Notes: generated from the sequence alone by a model not told the origin. Positions 8,767 through 17,904 are shown, counted from the first letter of the stretch. The stretch: DNA of 64,000 nt from Saccharothrix deserti (GCF_009769385.1 NZ_VKAB01000015.1:270981-334980), one strand, 5' to 3'. A program made the numbers and translations.

Positions 8767-9602
8767 GGCGTGCTCAGCAATCCGACGATCCGGCCGTCCT
8801 CGGGCTGGACGAGGAGGCCGCAGCGGTCACCGAGCAGACCGTTGAGCTCGGTGTTGTTGGTGCCGGCGACGGGCAACGCGCCGGTCGACGTCGCCGTGCC
8901 GACCACACCGGCGAGATCGGGCAGACCGCCGACGCCGCCCACGGCCGTTCCGGGCTGGAGGCTGCCCGGAGCACCGGTGGGGAGAACACCGGCGAGCGGG
9001 CCGGTGAGCGGCGTCGGGGTGGCGGTGCCATCCCCTTGGAGGAGACCACCGCCGAGACCACCGCCGAGCGTGCCGGTCAGGCCTCCTGCGAGGCCGCCGA
9101 CCACGCCGGTCGCCCCGCCGAGGACCCCGGTCAGCCCGCCCAGCCCGGCACCGCCGAGCAGCGGCAGCGCGCCGGTCAGGTCGGACACCAGCGGCAGTCC
9201 TTCGACCACCGCGCCGAGTCGGGCCAGCAGGGCGCTGATGGCGTCCACGTCGCACGGCGGCTGGGTCGGCGGCGTGGTGGTCGGCGGTGTGGTGGGGTCC
9301 GGGGCCGGGTGGCCGCCGCCACCGGGGTGGGTCGGGTCCGGGTGGACCGGGTTCGGGTGGACCGGGTTGGGGCGCGGGACCACGTTTCCCTGGTGCCCCT
9401 GGGGTTGCGGCTGTCCGGTGTAGACGACCGGCGCCTGCGGCGTCGTGCCCGTCACGTGGTCCGGCGACTGGGGCGGGTGGGCGATCACCTGCTGGTCCGC
9501 CGCGCCGATCGGCACCCGGCCCAGACCCGAGGCGAAACCCAGGACGACGACCACCGTGCCGACGAGGCTCGCCGCCACCACCCGGTCCCTGTTCAACGTC
9601 AT
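8763..9602 (-). CDS. Secreted Gly/Pro-rich protein, first gene of the copper-linked operon
   Basis: A 279-aa protein of unknown function. One N-terminal hydrophobic helix (about 8-28) is a signal or anchor. Residues 40-115 are Pro/His-rich with the repeat 'NPVHPNPVHPDPTHP', which could bind metal. A Gly/Leu-rich domain (about 120-220) full of GGL/TGVLGG units and a C-terminal 'DRCGLLVQPEDGRIVGLL' follow. Two Cys (about 117 and 261) might pair. It leads a five-gene run with copD and cupredoxins, so a cell-surface copper role is plausible but only inferred. Confidence 0.65.
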   Translation of the reverse strand: MTLNRDRVVAASLVGTVVVVLGFASGLGRVPIGAADQQVIAHPPQSPDHVTGTTPQAPVVYTGQPQPQGHQGNVVPRPNPVHPNPVHPDPTHPGGGGHPAPDPTTPPTTTPPTQPPCDVDAISALLARLGAVVEGLPLVSDLTGALPLLGGAGLGGLTGVLGGATGVVGGLAGGLTGTLGGGLGGGLLQGDGTATPTPLTGPLAGVLPTGAPGSLQPGTAVGGVGGLPDLAGVVGTATSTGALPVAGTNNTELNGLLGDRCGLLVQPEDGRIVGLLSTP

Positions 9603-10031
9603 CTCGATTCGCCCCCGCAGTCGGTATTTACCGAAATCAGCGAATCAGTCGCACGTGAACAGGCATGTCGCAATGGTCAATCGACCGTTAAGTGGAACCC
9701 ACCAGAGTTGACCGCAGTGCGGGAGAAGTACGAAACATCGAATTTAAATGTGCTTGCAAGGAGCCTCCTACCTGCGGCTTTACTGTCAACCTTAGGCTGA
9801 TCGGGTGACACGGCGCACCCAATGCAGAAATGGCTCGTTATTACTCTGATCTGCCAAAAAATTGTGCCCCGACTACGCCGGTTCGATTCTCGTCAGCCAC
9901 CGCGGCAAGCGGTCGGAACGCGACCGGGTATCCAGTACCCGGACAAATCCGGCCGCCTCGAACAGGCTCACCGTGCCCACGTGGGCGGCAGTGGCGTTGA
10001 ACCGCCGCGGTAGGCCAGGGAGACCGCAAGG
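9603..10031. other. Promoter region of the copper-linked operon
   Basis: This 429-bp gap is less GC-rich than its surroundings. A palindrome TCGGTA-TT-TACCGA (9621-9634) lies about 20 bp upstream of the minus-strand start at 9602 and may be an operator; it does not match known CsoR or CueR boxes. TTGACA occurs on the minus strand near 9792, without a clear -10 partner. I see no gene or transposon remnant. Confidence 0.4.
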
Positions 10032-11849
10032 TCAAACGCGGTCGCGTACCGCCCTGATCCGGGCCAGCAGCTCGTCCACCTTCACCCGGCCCGCGGTCAG
10101 CTCGGCCAGCCGCCGCGTCACCGCCTGCAACGCGCGGGAGCGTTCACCGGCTTCCATCCGCAGCGCCTTGTCGACCTCGCGCAACTCCGCCTCGATCGCG
10201 TCGACCCGCTTGCCCAGCGCGTCGTCCAACGCCAGCGACAGCTGCTGCTCGGCCTCGATCAACTGCTCCGCCACCAGCTGGTCCACAGTGGACCGGGCGT
10301 CCGCGATGGCGTCCGACAGCCACTGCTTGAGGTGCTGCTTGTCGGCCGAGTGCTTGCGCGTGCGCGCCATCCACCAGCCCGCGCCCAGCCCCAGCGCGAT
10401 CGTCACCGGCAGCACGATCGGGTTCAGCGCCGCCACCCCGAGCCCCGCCAGCGGCAACGCGGCCAGCCGGCCCGCGCCCAACCCGCCGGACACGCCCATG
10501 AACACCAGCAGCTTGTCCTCGGCGGTCGGCACCCGCTTCTCCGGCGGCCTCAGCACGACCGGCGGCGTCACGCCCCGCGCGAACTGGCCCCGGATCACGG
10601 CCAGCTCCTCGGCCGAGAACAGGTCCGCCAACGCCGAGTCGGCGACGCGGGACAACCGCACGCCCAACCCGGCGCTGATCCGGCCGGACACCATCTGCAG
10701 CGCCGCGTCCACCTGCTGCGGCAACGTGGCCAGCTGCTCGCGTGACGCCGAGTCGATCGCCGTGCGGAACCACGTCTGCACGTCCCGCATCTGCCGGCTG
10801 ACCTCGTGCGCGCCCTCCACCCGAGCGCGCTGCACCTCGCCCCGCAGCCGTACCTGCCAACTGCGCGTGGACGAACGGCGCTGCGAGTTCAGCTCGTCAC
10901 GCCGTTCGCGCAACGTCTCGGCTTCCTCTTCCCCCGACGACAGCGCGCGCTTGTCCGCCTCGTTCCGCGCGATCAGCTCATCGAGCACGGTCGCCAGCGC
11001 ACGCAAGCCGTTGGCCTCGCCGAGCATCGCCGCCCGGCCGACCACCAGCTCCTGCAACGCCTCCTGCAGCTCCCCGATCCCGGACCGCTCGCGCAGCATC
11101 GCCGCCGCGTCCGGGTTCGGCGCCTTGCCCGCCAGCTCGAACATCCGCGACGACACCGGGTGGAACGTGGCGCCCCGGAACCTCGGCGCGTGCTCGGCCA
11201 GCAACGCCTGGTCGGCCTCCAGCACCTGCCGCCAGCCCCGGTACTGGTCGACCTTGGCCAACGCGAACACCACGGTCTCGACGCGTTCGCCGACCGTGCG
11301 CAGGAAGTCCAGCTCACCGCGGGTGAACGGGGCCGAGGCGTCGACCACGAACAGCAGCGCGGTGGCCGAAGCGGCGGCCTCGGCGGCCAGCTCGCCGTGC
11401 ACCGAGTCGAGCCCGCCGACCCCCGGGGTGTCCACAACGGACAGACGTTCCAGCAGCGGGATCGGCGCGTCGACCTCGACGTACCGGGGCGGCAGCATCC
11501 CCTCCGGCAGCTCGTGCGCCGCAGACACCCAGTTCACGATCTCCGACCGGTCGAACGGCACCGGCGACATCGACCCGGCGTAGCAGGCCCGCGCCGACCA
11601 CTGCTCGCCGTGCCGGAACACCAGGTACGTCGCGGTCGCCACCTCGGCGTCCACCGGCGACAGGCCCGGCGTCGCCAACAGGGCGTTGACCAGCGAACTC
11701 TTGCCCCGGTTCGTCTCGCCGACGACCACGACCGACGCGGGACCGGCCCGGCGCGCCTCCACGAACGACGCGGCCGACGGGTCCAGCGCGCGGACCAGGT
11801 TCGTCAGCTTCTCCCTGGTCTGCCGGACCGTTTGCGGGAGCGTGCTCAT
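10032..11849 (-). CDS. Dynamin-like GTPase, membrane-associated (second of pair)
   Basis: A 605-aa large GTPase resembling bacterial dynamin-like proteins (DynA/DynB, IniA/IniC). The GTPase domain (about 30-260) has the P-loop 'GETNRGKSS', switch 'VDTPGVGGLD' and 'LAKVDQ' in place of canonical N/TKxD. Long helical stretches follow, with a hydrophobic pair at about 450-500 ('VSGGLGAGRLAALPLAGLGVA', 'IVLPVTIALGLGAGWWM'), as in membrane-inserting dynamins. The ATG at 11849 is chosen over upstream in-frame codons because the homologous part begins there. Third gene of an operon; 13 nt after the GrpE-like gene. Likely role: membrane remodelling in division or stress. Confidence 0.85.
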   Translation of the reverse strand: MSTLPQTVRQTREKLTNLVRALDPSAASFVEARRAGPASVVVVGETNRGKSSLVNALLATPGLSPVDAEVATATYLVFRHGEQWSARACYAGSMSPVPFDRSEIVNWVSAAHELPEGMLPPRYVEVDAPIPLLERLSVVDTPGVGGLDSVHGELAAEAAASATALLFVVDASAPFTRGELDFLRTVGERVETVVFALAKVDQYRGWRQVLEADQALLAEHAPRFRGATFHPVSSRMFELAGKAPNPDAAAMLRERSGIGELQEALQELVVGRAAMLGEANGLRALATVLDELIARNEADKRALSSGEEEAETLRERRDELNSQRRSSTRSWQVRLRGEVQRARVEGAHEVSRQMRDVQTWFRTAIDSASREQLATLPQQVDAALQMVSGRISAGLGVRLSRVADSALADLFSAEELAVIRGQFARGVTPPVVLRPPEKRVPTAEDKLLVFMGVSGGLGAGRLAALPLAGLGVAALNPIVLPVTIALGLGAGWWMARTRKHSADKQHLKQWLSDAIADARSTVDQLVAEQLIEAEQQLSLALDDALGKRVDAIEAELREVDKALRMEAGERSRALQAVTRRLAELTAGRVKVDELLARIRAVRDRV

Positions 11850-11862
11850 CAGGCCTTCACCC

Positions 11863-12282
11863 TCATCTGGCGGTGTAGACCGTGACGACCGGCGCGCGCA
11901 GCGTCCGCCCGCGATCGGAGAAGCCGACCAGCTCGGTCTCGGCGACCACACCGTCCAGCGACGCGTCCGCCGTCGGCACGGTGCCGCCCGCCTCGTGCCG
12001 GGACGGGTCGAACCGCTCGCCGTCCGGCCGCAACGCGGTCACGCCGATGGCCGCCAAACCCTCTTCGAGCCGTTCCACGACCCCGGCGCTGCGGGCGCGG
12101 TCCAGCGCGTACAGGCACAGCTGCACCAACGCGCGCCGCTCCGCCAACGCCTGGTCGAGCAGCTCACCGGCGATGGTGCTCTCCAGCGTTGCCTCGACCG
12201 GGTGCGTCTCCAGCGTGGTCTCGACCGGGTGTGTCTCCACAGCCTGCTCGGACGCCGCGCCGCCCTGTTCCGTTCCGCTCAT
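11863..12282 (-). CDS. Short GrpE-like nucleotide exchange factor
   Basis: A 139-aa protein whose C-terminal half is a clear GrpE beta domain: 'GLAAIGVTALRPDGERFDPSRHEA' and 'GFSDRGRTLRAPVVTVY' match the family's FDP..HEA and RxLRPAxV positions. It is shorter than a housekeeping GrpE (about 180-220 aa), with only a short helix (about 30-70) instead of the long coiled coil. The ATG overlaps the upstream GTPase stop by 4 nt. Its place between two dynamin-like GTPases, without dnaK, suggests it serves an Hsp70 encoded elsewhere or has been recruited to the GTPases. Confidence 0.83.
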   Translation of the reverse strand: MSGTEQGGAASEQAVETHPVETTLETHPVEATLESTIAGELLDQALAERRALVQLCLYALDRARSAGVVERLEEGLAAIGVTALRPDGERFDPSRHEAGGTVPTADASLDGVVAETELVGFSDRGRTLRAPVVTVYTAR

Positions 12283-13823
12283 CGCCGTCCCCGCAGTTGT
12301 TGCCAGATCAGGAAGTACGCCCGGTGCACCACGTGCGCCACCCGGCTCTGCGCGGGTGTGGCGCCGAACGACGCGAAGGAACGCCACCAGCCCGCCCGTT
12401 CCAGGGCGTAGGCCATCAGCTCCTGCGGTGGCCGCCCGCGCAGACCGAGTTGCTCGGACAGGTCCGGCGAGCTGCCGAACCGCAGCACCTCTTCCACCAG
12501 GTCGTTCGGCATCGCCACGGCGCCCGACGCGACCAGCGTCAACGCCTCCAGCAGCCGCAGCTGGTGCGCCTCGGGCTTGGCCAGCAGCACCTCGATCGCG
12601 TCGTGCACGCGTTGCCGCTCGTTCGGGTCGCCGGACGCGGCGGCCAGCGACGTCACCGAGGCCAGCGCGGCGGCGGCCTTGATCCCGTCGGCCCGCGACC
12701 GGAACACCGCGTTGAGCTTCGCGCGCACACCGTCCAGCCCGGAGGCGTCGAGCAGCTTCCGCCGCAGCGCGCCCGCGGTGATGGCCGGTTCCGCGTCCAC
12801 GGCTTCGAGCGCCTTGCGGATGCCGTAGAGGTCGAGCTTCTCCAGCAGCCGGGTGCGGGTGCCGACCGGGACCTCGCAGTCCCAGCTCACGAACAGGTCC
12901 GCCGAGATCAGCATGGTCTCGCGGGTCGCGTCGTCCAGCTCGGCCAGCCGGCGCAGCGCGTCCGCGTCGGCCGACGTGAAGCCGCCGGTCTCGGTGGACT
13001 CGGCGACCAGGCCGATCACCGGCAGCACGTCCGCGACCCGCGGCTTGAGGGTGAGCGCCTGCCGTTCGGCGAGCAGCACGGCGGCCTGCCACGTGTCGCC
13101 GCCCGAACCCTCGACGGTCTCGGCGGCGATCGTGTCCGCCTTGTTCAACACCGCGATCGCGTTCACCGGACCGGCCTCGCGGCTCGCGGTGGCGGCGGTG
13201 AACGCGGCCAACGCCTGCTGGTCGTCCGCGCGCACGCCCTGCGTGACCACGTACAGCACGGCCTCCGCGCCGGCCACCGCGTTGCGCGACACCGGGTCCA
13301 GCTCACCGGAGCCGGAGTCGGAGTCCGCTCCCGCGCCGAGCAACGCCTCCGTGCGCGCCACCGACGCCGCGTCGAGCGACCCCAGACCGGGTGTGTCGAT
13401 CACGGTGAGGTCCCGCAGCACCGCGTTGGTGAGGTACGCCTCGATGTGCGAGACCTGGTCGATCTCCACGCCGAGGTCGGGCGGGATCGAGCCGTTCGCC
13501 TCGAACGGCAGCACCTGCTTGCGGCCGTCGGTGAACACGACCTCGATCCGGTCCACCGTGCCGTACTGGAAGCGGGTCACCAGCCGGGTGCACTCGCCCA
13601 CGTCCGTCGGCGCGACCCGCCGCCCGATCAACGCGTTGACCAAGGTCGACTTGCCGGACTTGATCCGGCCCGCGACGGCCACCTGCAACGGCGCGGACAG
13701 CCGCCGCAGCACCTCCCGGAACCCCGCCGCGGTCGCCGGGGACACCTGCTGCTGCAAGCCGACGCAGAGGTTCGCGACCGCCGCCGAGAGCGGACCGGCG
13801 AGCTGCTGGGCCTGCGTCGTCAC
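12279..13823 (-). CDS. Dynamin-like GTPase (first of pair)
   Basis: A 514-aa GTPase with P-loop 'GRIKSGKSTLVNALIG' (about residues 45-60), switch 'APTDVGECT', 'DTPGLGSLD' and the specificity motif 'LNKAD'. The long helical C-terminal part has no obvious transmembrane pair, unlike its partner gene. Co-transcribed pairs of one soluble and one membrane-spanning dynamin are known in actinomycetes (DynA/DynB in Streptomyces sporulation septation). The GTG at 13823 is the first start before the conserved region; no strong ribosome site is visible. The stop overlaps the GrpE-like start. Confidence 0.85.
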   Translation of the reverse strand: MTTQAQQLAGPLSAAVANLCVGLQQQVSPATAAGFREVLRRLSAPLQVAVAGRIKSGKSTLVNALIGRRVAPTDVGECTRLVTRFQYGTVDRIEVVFTDGRKQVLPFEANGSIPPDLGVEIDQVSHIEAYLTNAVLRDLTVIDTPGLGSLDAASVARTEALLGAGADSDSGSGELDPVSRNAVAGAEAVLYVVTQGVRADDQQALAAFTAATASREAGPVNAIAVLNKADTIAAETVEGSGGDTWQAAVLLAERQALTLKPRVADVLPVIGLVAESTETGGFTSADADALRRLAELDDATRETMLISADLFVSWDCEVPVGTRTRLLEKLDLYGIRKALEAVDAEPAITAGALRRKLLDASGLDGVRAKLNAVFRSRADGIKAAAALASVTSLAAASGDPNERQRVHDAIEVLLAKPEAHQLRLLEALTLVASGAVAMPNDLVEEVLRFGSSPDLSEQLGLRGRPPQELMAYALERAGWWRSFASFGATPAQSRVAHVVHRAYFLIWQQLRGRR

Positions 13824-13910
13824 GCCGGAGATCGTGCCACGTGAGCGTGGCGCGCGGTTTGCGAACGAGGCGACCGGGGTATTTCCGCGACCGACGAGGG
13901 AGGTCCGCCC

Positions 13911-14387
13911 ATGGAACAGGGATATGCGGTGTTCCTGCTGCTCGGCGTGGTGCTGGTGCTGATCGACGGCCAGCTCATCTACCGCGGTGGCAAGGGGTAC
14001 ATGAGCCGCGCGTACGGCGACCCGGAGGCGGCCAAGTCGATGACCCGCCTCGCGACGGTGCTCTTCCACCTCGTGGTGCTCGGGTTCCTCGCCATCGTGT
14101 CGATCATCACGGTCGACACCGGCGACCCGGTCAAGGACGTCGTGGTGAAGCTCGGCGTGATGTTCCTGGTCCTGGCGCTCGTGCACGCGGTGACGATGAT
14201 GATCCTGGGCCGCATCCGCGACCGGCAGCTCCAGCAGCAGCTGGCCGACGAGATGACCGAGGAGCACCGGCAGTACGAGCAGCAGCGGGCAGTGCCGCCC
14301 CAGACCAGGGTCGAACCGGTGCACGGCGCGCACGCGCCGCTGCCGGAGGAGCAGGTCGACCCGACGCAGGTCAAGACCATCCGCTAG
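13911..14387 (+). CDS. Small membrane protein, unknown function
   Basis: A 158-aa protein with three hydrophobic helices (about 5-22, 44-66 and 78-100) and a charged Gln/Glu-rich cytoplasmic tail (105-158) containing 'RDRQLQQQLADEMTEEHRQYEQQ', probably helical or coiled coil. The ATG has a GGGAGG site 8-9 nt upstream. It diverges from the dynamin operon with 87 bp between starts. I do not recognise a named family. Confidence 0.7.
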   Translation: MEQGYAVFLLLGVVLVLIDGQLIYRGGKGYMSRAYGDPEAAKSMTRLATVLFHLVVLGFLAIVSIITVDTGDPVKDVVVKLGVMFLVLALVHAVTMMILGRIRDRQLQQQLADEMTEEHRQYEQQRAVPPQTRVEPVHGAHAPLPEEQVDPTQVKTIR

Positions 14388-14495
14388 ACGCTTGTCGGCC
14401 TTGTCGGCAGACGTGGGTTCATCCGCCTGGAGGACTAGGCGAGGTCAACCCGTGGCGCGACGCGCGGTAATTCGACCGGTATCTAACCTGGTCAC

Positions 14496-15680
14496 GTGCG
14501 GCGGCTGAGCCTGTGGATGCGAGCGCACCCGGTCTTCGGGGATTCCCTGATGGCCGGGTTGCTGCTGTTGTCCGACCTGGTCTCGCTGGCGTCCGGTTGG
14601 GCGACCGTGGCCGGCTCCACGCTGCTGTTCGTCGGCGTGATGTTGATCGTTCCGGTCGCGTTCCGCCGCAAGTACCCGCTGGGCTCGTCCTACGTGATCC
14701 TGTTCGGCGGGGTGGTCCAACTCCTCACCCACGGCGGGGTCGACACCGGGCTGCCGCTCCGGATGGCCGACTTCGCGCTGGCGATCGGGCTGTACACGGT
14801 GGTGGCGTACGTCGGCCGCCGGCAGGGCCTGCTGTACGCGATCTGGCTCGCCATCGGCACGTTCACGTGGGCCTTGTGGCGGATGGGCGGGACCGGCGAG
14901 GCCGCGGCCGCGGTGTTCGTGATCGCCGTCATCTTCGCGTTCAGCTGGGCGATGGGCGAGTTCGTCGGCGCGCGCCGGGCCTACCACTCCGAGCTGGAGC
15001 AGCGGCTCAAGCTGCTGGAGACCGAACGGGACCAGCAGGCGCGGATCGCGGTCGGCGAGGAGCGGTCGCGGATCGCGCGCGAGCTGCACGACGTGGTCGC
15101 GCACGCGGTGAGCGTGATGGTGGTGCAGGCCGACGGCGCGAGCTACGCGATCAAGACCAACCCCGACCTGGCCGAGGCCGCCGTGCGGACCATCGCCGAC
15201 ACCGGCCGGCAGGCGTTGACCGAGATGCGGCGGCTGCTGGGCGTGCTGCGGTCGGAGGACCAGTCCGGGACGCAGTGGGCGCCCCAGCCGGACGCGGGTG
15301 ACCTGCACGAACTGGCCGAGAACTGCCGGGCGGCCGGGCTGCCGGTCCGGCTGGAGACGCTGGGCGATCTCGACGCGCTGCCCGCCGGCCTGGGGCTCGG
15401 CGTCTACCGGATCGTCCAGGAAGCGCTGACCAACACGTTGAAGCACGCGGGCTCCGGCGCTTCGGCGACCGTTCGTGTCACTCAGGTCGGTGATCTGGTG
15501 GAGGTGCTGGTGGCGGACGACGGGTTCGGCACGCCCCACGACCTGGTCTCGGTGTCCGGTGGCAACGGCCTGATCGGGATGCGTGAACGCGCCGGCGTGC
15601 TCGGGGGCACGCTGGAGGCCGGCCCCAACCCCGGCGGCGGGTGGCGGGTGCGCGCCGTGCTCCCGCTGGTCCCGTCATAG
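14496..15680 (+). CDS. NarL-type sensor histidine kinase
   Basis: A 394-aa membrane kinase. About five N-terminal hydrophobic helices (15-155) form the sensor. A HisKA_3 domain follows with the phosphoacceptor His in 'RSRIARELHDVVAHAVSVM' (about 190-215), then a HATPase domain with 'YRIVQEALTNTLKHAG', 'VADDGFG' and 'GLIGMRERAGVLGG'. A short coiled coil ('ELEQRLKLLETERDQQ') links membrane and kinase parts. It lies 31 bp upstream of its cognate response regulator. There is no extracytoplasmic domain, so the signal is probably sensed in the membrane. Confidence 0.93.
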   Translation: MRRLSLWMRAHPVFGDSLMAGLLLLSDLVSLASGWATVAGSTLLFVGVMLIVPVAFRRKYPLGSSYVILFGGVVQLLTHGGVDTGLPLRMADFALAIGLYTVVAYVGRRQGLLYAIWLAIGTFTWALWRMGGTGEAAAAVFVIAVIFAFSWAMGEFVGARRAYHSELEQRLKLLETERDQQARIAVGEERSRIARELHDVVAHAVSVMVVQADGASYAIKTNPDLAEAAVRTIADTGRQALTEMRRLLGVLRSEDQSGTQWAPQPDAGDLHELAENCRAAGLPVRLETLGDLDALPAGLGLGVYRIVQEALTNTLKHAGSGASATVRVTQVGDLVEVLVADDGFGTPHDLVSVSGGNGLIGMRERAGVLGGTLEAGPNPGGGWRVRAVLPLVPS

Positions 15681-15711
15681 GGTGCGCCGGTCGTCTAGGA
15701 AAGGTGCCAGT

Positions 15712-16368
15712 GTGATCCGAGTACTGCTAGTGGACGACCAGGAGCTCATGCGCATGGGCTTCCGGATGGTGCTCGGCGCTCAAGAGGACGTCGACGTGGT
15801 CGGTGAGGCCGCCAACGGCCTCGACGCGGTGAACATGGCCGACCGGCTGCGGCCCGACGTGGTGCTGATGGACGTCCGGATGCCGGTGCTGGACGGGGTC
15901 GAGGCGACCAAGCGGATCGCCGAGGCGGGCACCGCGAAGGTGCTCGTGATGACCACGTTCGACCTGGACGAGTACGCGTTGTCGGCGTTGCGGAACGGCG
16001 CCTCCGGGTTCCTGTTGAAGGACACGCCGCCGGGTGACCTGGTGTCGGCCCTGCGGGCGGTGGCCAGCGGTGACGCGGTGGTGTCGCCTTCGGTGACCAA
16101 GCGCCTGCTGAGCCGGTTCCTCGGTGACGGCGGCGGTGAGCTGCGGGACGCCTCGGTGCTGGAGGTGCTGACCGAGCGGGAGCGCGAGGTGCTGGTGTTG
16201 ATCGCCAAGGGGCTGTCGAACACCGAGATCGCGCGGAAGCTGTTCCTGTCGGAGGCGACGGTGAAGACGCACGTGGGGCGCATCCTGGCGAAGCTGGAGC
16301 TGCGGGACCGGGTGCAGGCCGTGGTGCTGGCGTACGAGACGGGACTGGTCCGACCCGGCGACGTCTGA
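15712..16368 (+). CDS. NarL/FixJ-family response regulator
   Basis: A 218-aa two-domain regulator. The receiver domain (1-120) has the acidic pair 'VDDQ', phosphoacceptor Asp in 'VVLMDVRMP' and the conserved Lys in 'GFLLKD'. The LuxR-type HTH (about 150-210) is 'LTEREREVLVLIAKGLSNTEIA...SEATVKTHVGRIL'. The GTG at 15712 has AGGAAAGG about 10 nt upstream and starts the receiver exactly. Partner of the preceding kinase. The target genes are unknown. Confidence 0.93.
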   Translation: MIRVLLVDDQELMRMGFRMVLGAQEDVDVVGEAANGLDAVNMADRLRPDVVLMDVRMPVLDGVEATKRIAEAGTAKVLVMTTFDLDEYALSALRNGASGFLLKDTPPGDLVSALRAVASGDAVVSPSVTKRLLSRFLGDGGGELRDASVLEVLTEREREVLVLIAKGLSNTEIARKLFLSEATVKTHVGRILAKLELRDRVQAVVLAYETGLVRPGDV

Positions 16369-16417
16369 CCGGACCGGACTTCCCGACTACGCCCGTTCGA
16401 CAGGGGTCACCGCACGG

Positions 16418-17332
16418 TCAGCGGTACTTCGACGCGTCCGCCGTCGTGGGGTCGACGCCCGCCTTGAAGACCTCCTCGTACCAACGGCCCCAATCCGGTT
16501 GTGAACCGTCCAGGTCGGTGAAGCCGTACTCACGCATGAGGGTCCACGACGCGAGTGCCCTGCCGGTGAACCGGTGACGGTCCGGATCGGCGGCCAACGC
16601 CGCCACGCCGCGCCCCACGTAGTGCGGCGTCTCGGACATCGCGTAGTGCGGCTCCTTGGCGATCGCGTCGCGCCAGTCCGCCTCCGTCACACCGAAGCGC
16701 TCCAGCATCTGCTCCGACCGCAGGAAACCCGGCGTGACGGCGACCGACGTCCCGCCGAACGCCTCCAGCTCCTTCGCCATGACCGTGCCGAACCGCCGGA
16801 TCGCGACCTTCACCGAGTCGTACGCCAACGACTCGCTGTAGAAGTCGTCGCTGTCGCCGTCGGTCACCTCGACCAGCAACCCGCCCGGCCTGCGCACCAG
16901 CAGCGGCAGCAGGCGGTGCAGCGTGACCAGGTGCGCCTGCACGCTGTTCTGCCACAGCTTGAGCTGTTTCTCCAGGTCCTGCTCCCAGAACACCTTGAAC
17001 TCGGTGTCCGCCTCACCGCCCCAGACGTCGTCCACCAGGACGTCCAACTGCCCGTCCACTTCGGACTCGATGCGGGCGCGGAACGCGTCCACGTCCGCCG
17101 GCACGGTGAAGTCGCAGCGCACCGGGACGCCCCGGCCGCCCGCCGCCGTGACGAGCTCCGCCGTCTCCTCGATCGTCTCGTCCCGGCCGATCGGCGACTT
17201 CCGCTCGCGCGTCGACCGACCGCCGACGAACACCGTCGCGCCCGCCGCGCCCAACTCGACCGCGATCGCCCGCCCCGCTCCCCGCGTCGCCCCCGTGACC
17301 GCCGCGACCTTGCCTGACAGCGCCTTCGCCAT
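16418..17332 (-). CDS. SDR-family oxidoreductase
   Basis: A 304-aa short-chain dehydrogenase/reductase. The Rossmann motif is 'TGATRGAGRAIAVELG' (about 11-26), an Arg in 'GGRSTRE' suggests NADP preference, and the active-site Tyr-x-x-x-Lys is 'YDSVK'. The usual NNAG motif is replaced by 'DDVWGG', as in DHRS1-like SDRs, and the protein is longer than the classical 250 aa. The ATG overlaps the stop of the TetR gene upstream; two consecutive ATGs (17335, 17332) are possible. Substrate unknown; the coupled TetR repressor probably controls it. Confidence 0.85.
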   Translation of the reverse strand: MAKALSGKVAAVTGATRGAGRAIAVELGAAGATVFVGGRSTRERKSPIGRDETIEETAELVTAAGGRGVPVRCDFTVPADVDAFRARIESEVDGQLDVLVDDVWGGEADTEFKVFWEQDLEKQLKLWQNSVQAHLVTLHRLLPLLVRRPGGLLVEVTDGDSDDFYSESLAYDSVKVAIRRFGTVMAKELEAFGGTSVAVTPGFLRSEQMLERFGVTEADWRDAIAKEPHYAMSETPHYVGRGVAALAADPDRHRFTGRALASWTLMREYGFTDLDGSQPDWGRWYEEVFKAGVDPTTADASKYR

Positions 17333-17901
17333 CATCTCCCCTTCCACGCGTCCAGCACCGCGTCCACGTCCTCCGCCAGCCGGTCCGCCAGCGCACCGCG
17401 CGGCCGGACCGACCAGTCCATCGACACCCCGGAGAGCAGTCCGGTGAGCACCCGCGCCGCGCGTTCCGGTGACGGACCGTGCGGGAGGTCCACCCGACGG
17501 GTGAGCTCCAGCACGGTCTCCTCGGTCACCACGTACAGCTCGGCGAGCAGCGCGCGCAGCTCCGGGTCGATCAGGTCCACCCCGAGCTGGGCGAGGTGGT
17601 TCTGCGCCTCGACCGGGTCGGTCATGCCCTCGAACCACGACAGCAACGCCGCCCGCAGCCCGTCGACCGGGTCCGCCACGGCCGCCGCCGCACGCATCCG
17701 CTGCGCGATCGCCGCCGTGGTCTGCCTGGTCAGGGCCTGGAGCAGGCCGCTCTTCGAACCGAACCGCTGCGCCACCGTGCCCACCGAGACACCCGCCCGC
17801 GCCGCCACGTCGACGATGGTGAAGCCCGGCCCTTTACGGCCGATCACCTCCGCCGCGGCGGTCAGCAGTCGTTCGTCCGTGATCGTCTTCGGTCGTGCCA
17901 C
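17332..17901 (-). CDS. TetR-family transcriptional regulator
   Basis: A 189-aa repressor. The N-terminal TetR HTH (about 8-55) reads 'RLLTAAAEVIGRKGPGFTIVDVAARAGVSVGTVAQRFGSKSGLLQAL'-like in pattern; the ligand domain (60-189) is divergent. The GTG at 17901 is chosen because it begins 'ARPKTITDERLL', directly before the HTH. A near-perfect 24-bp inverted repeat sits at 17905-17928, against the start codon, and is probably its operator. It is translationally coupled to the downstream SDR gene. Confidence 0.88.
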   Translation of the reverse strand: MARPKTITDERLLTAAAEVIGRKGPGFTIVDVAARAGVSVGTVAQRFGSKSGLLQALTRQTTAAIAQRMRAAAAVADPVDGLRAALLSWFEGMTDPVEAQNHLAQLGVDLIDPELRALLAELYVVTEETVLELTRRVDLPHGPSPERAARVLTGLLSGVSMDWSVRPRGALADRLAEDVDAVLDAWKGR

Positions 17902-17904
17902 GCC

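Noticed and set aside
9822..10013. A 63-codon plus-strand frame
   Set aside because: No ribosome-binding site, no recognisable sequence, and it overlaps a probable 3' region of the dynamin operon.
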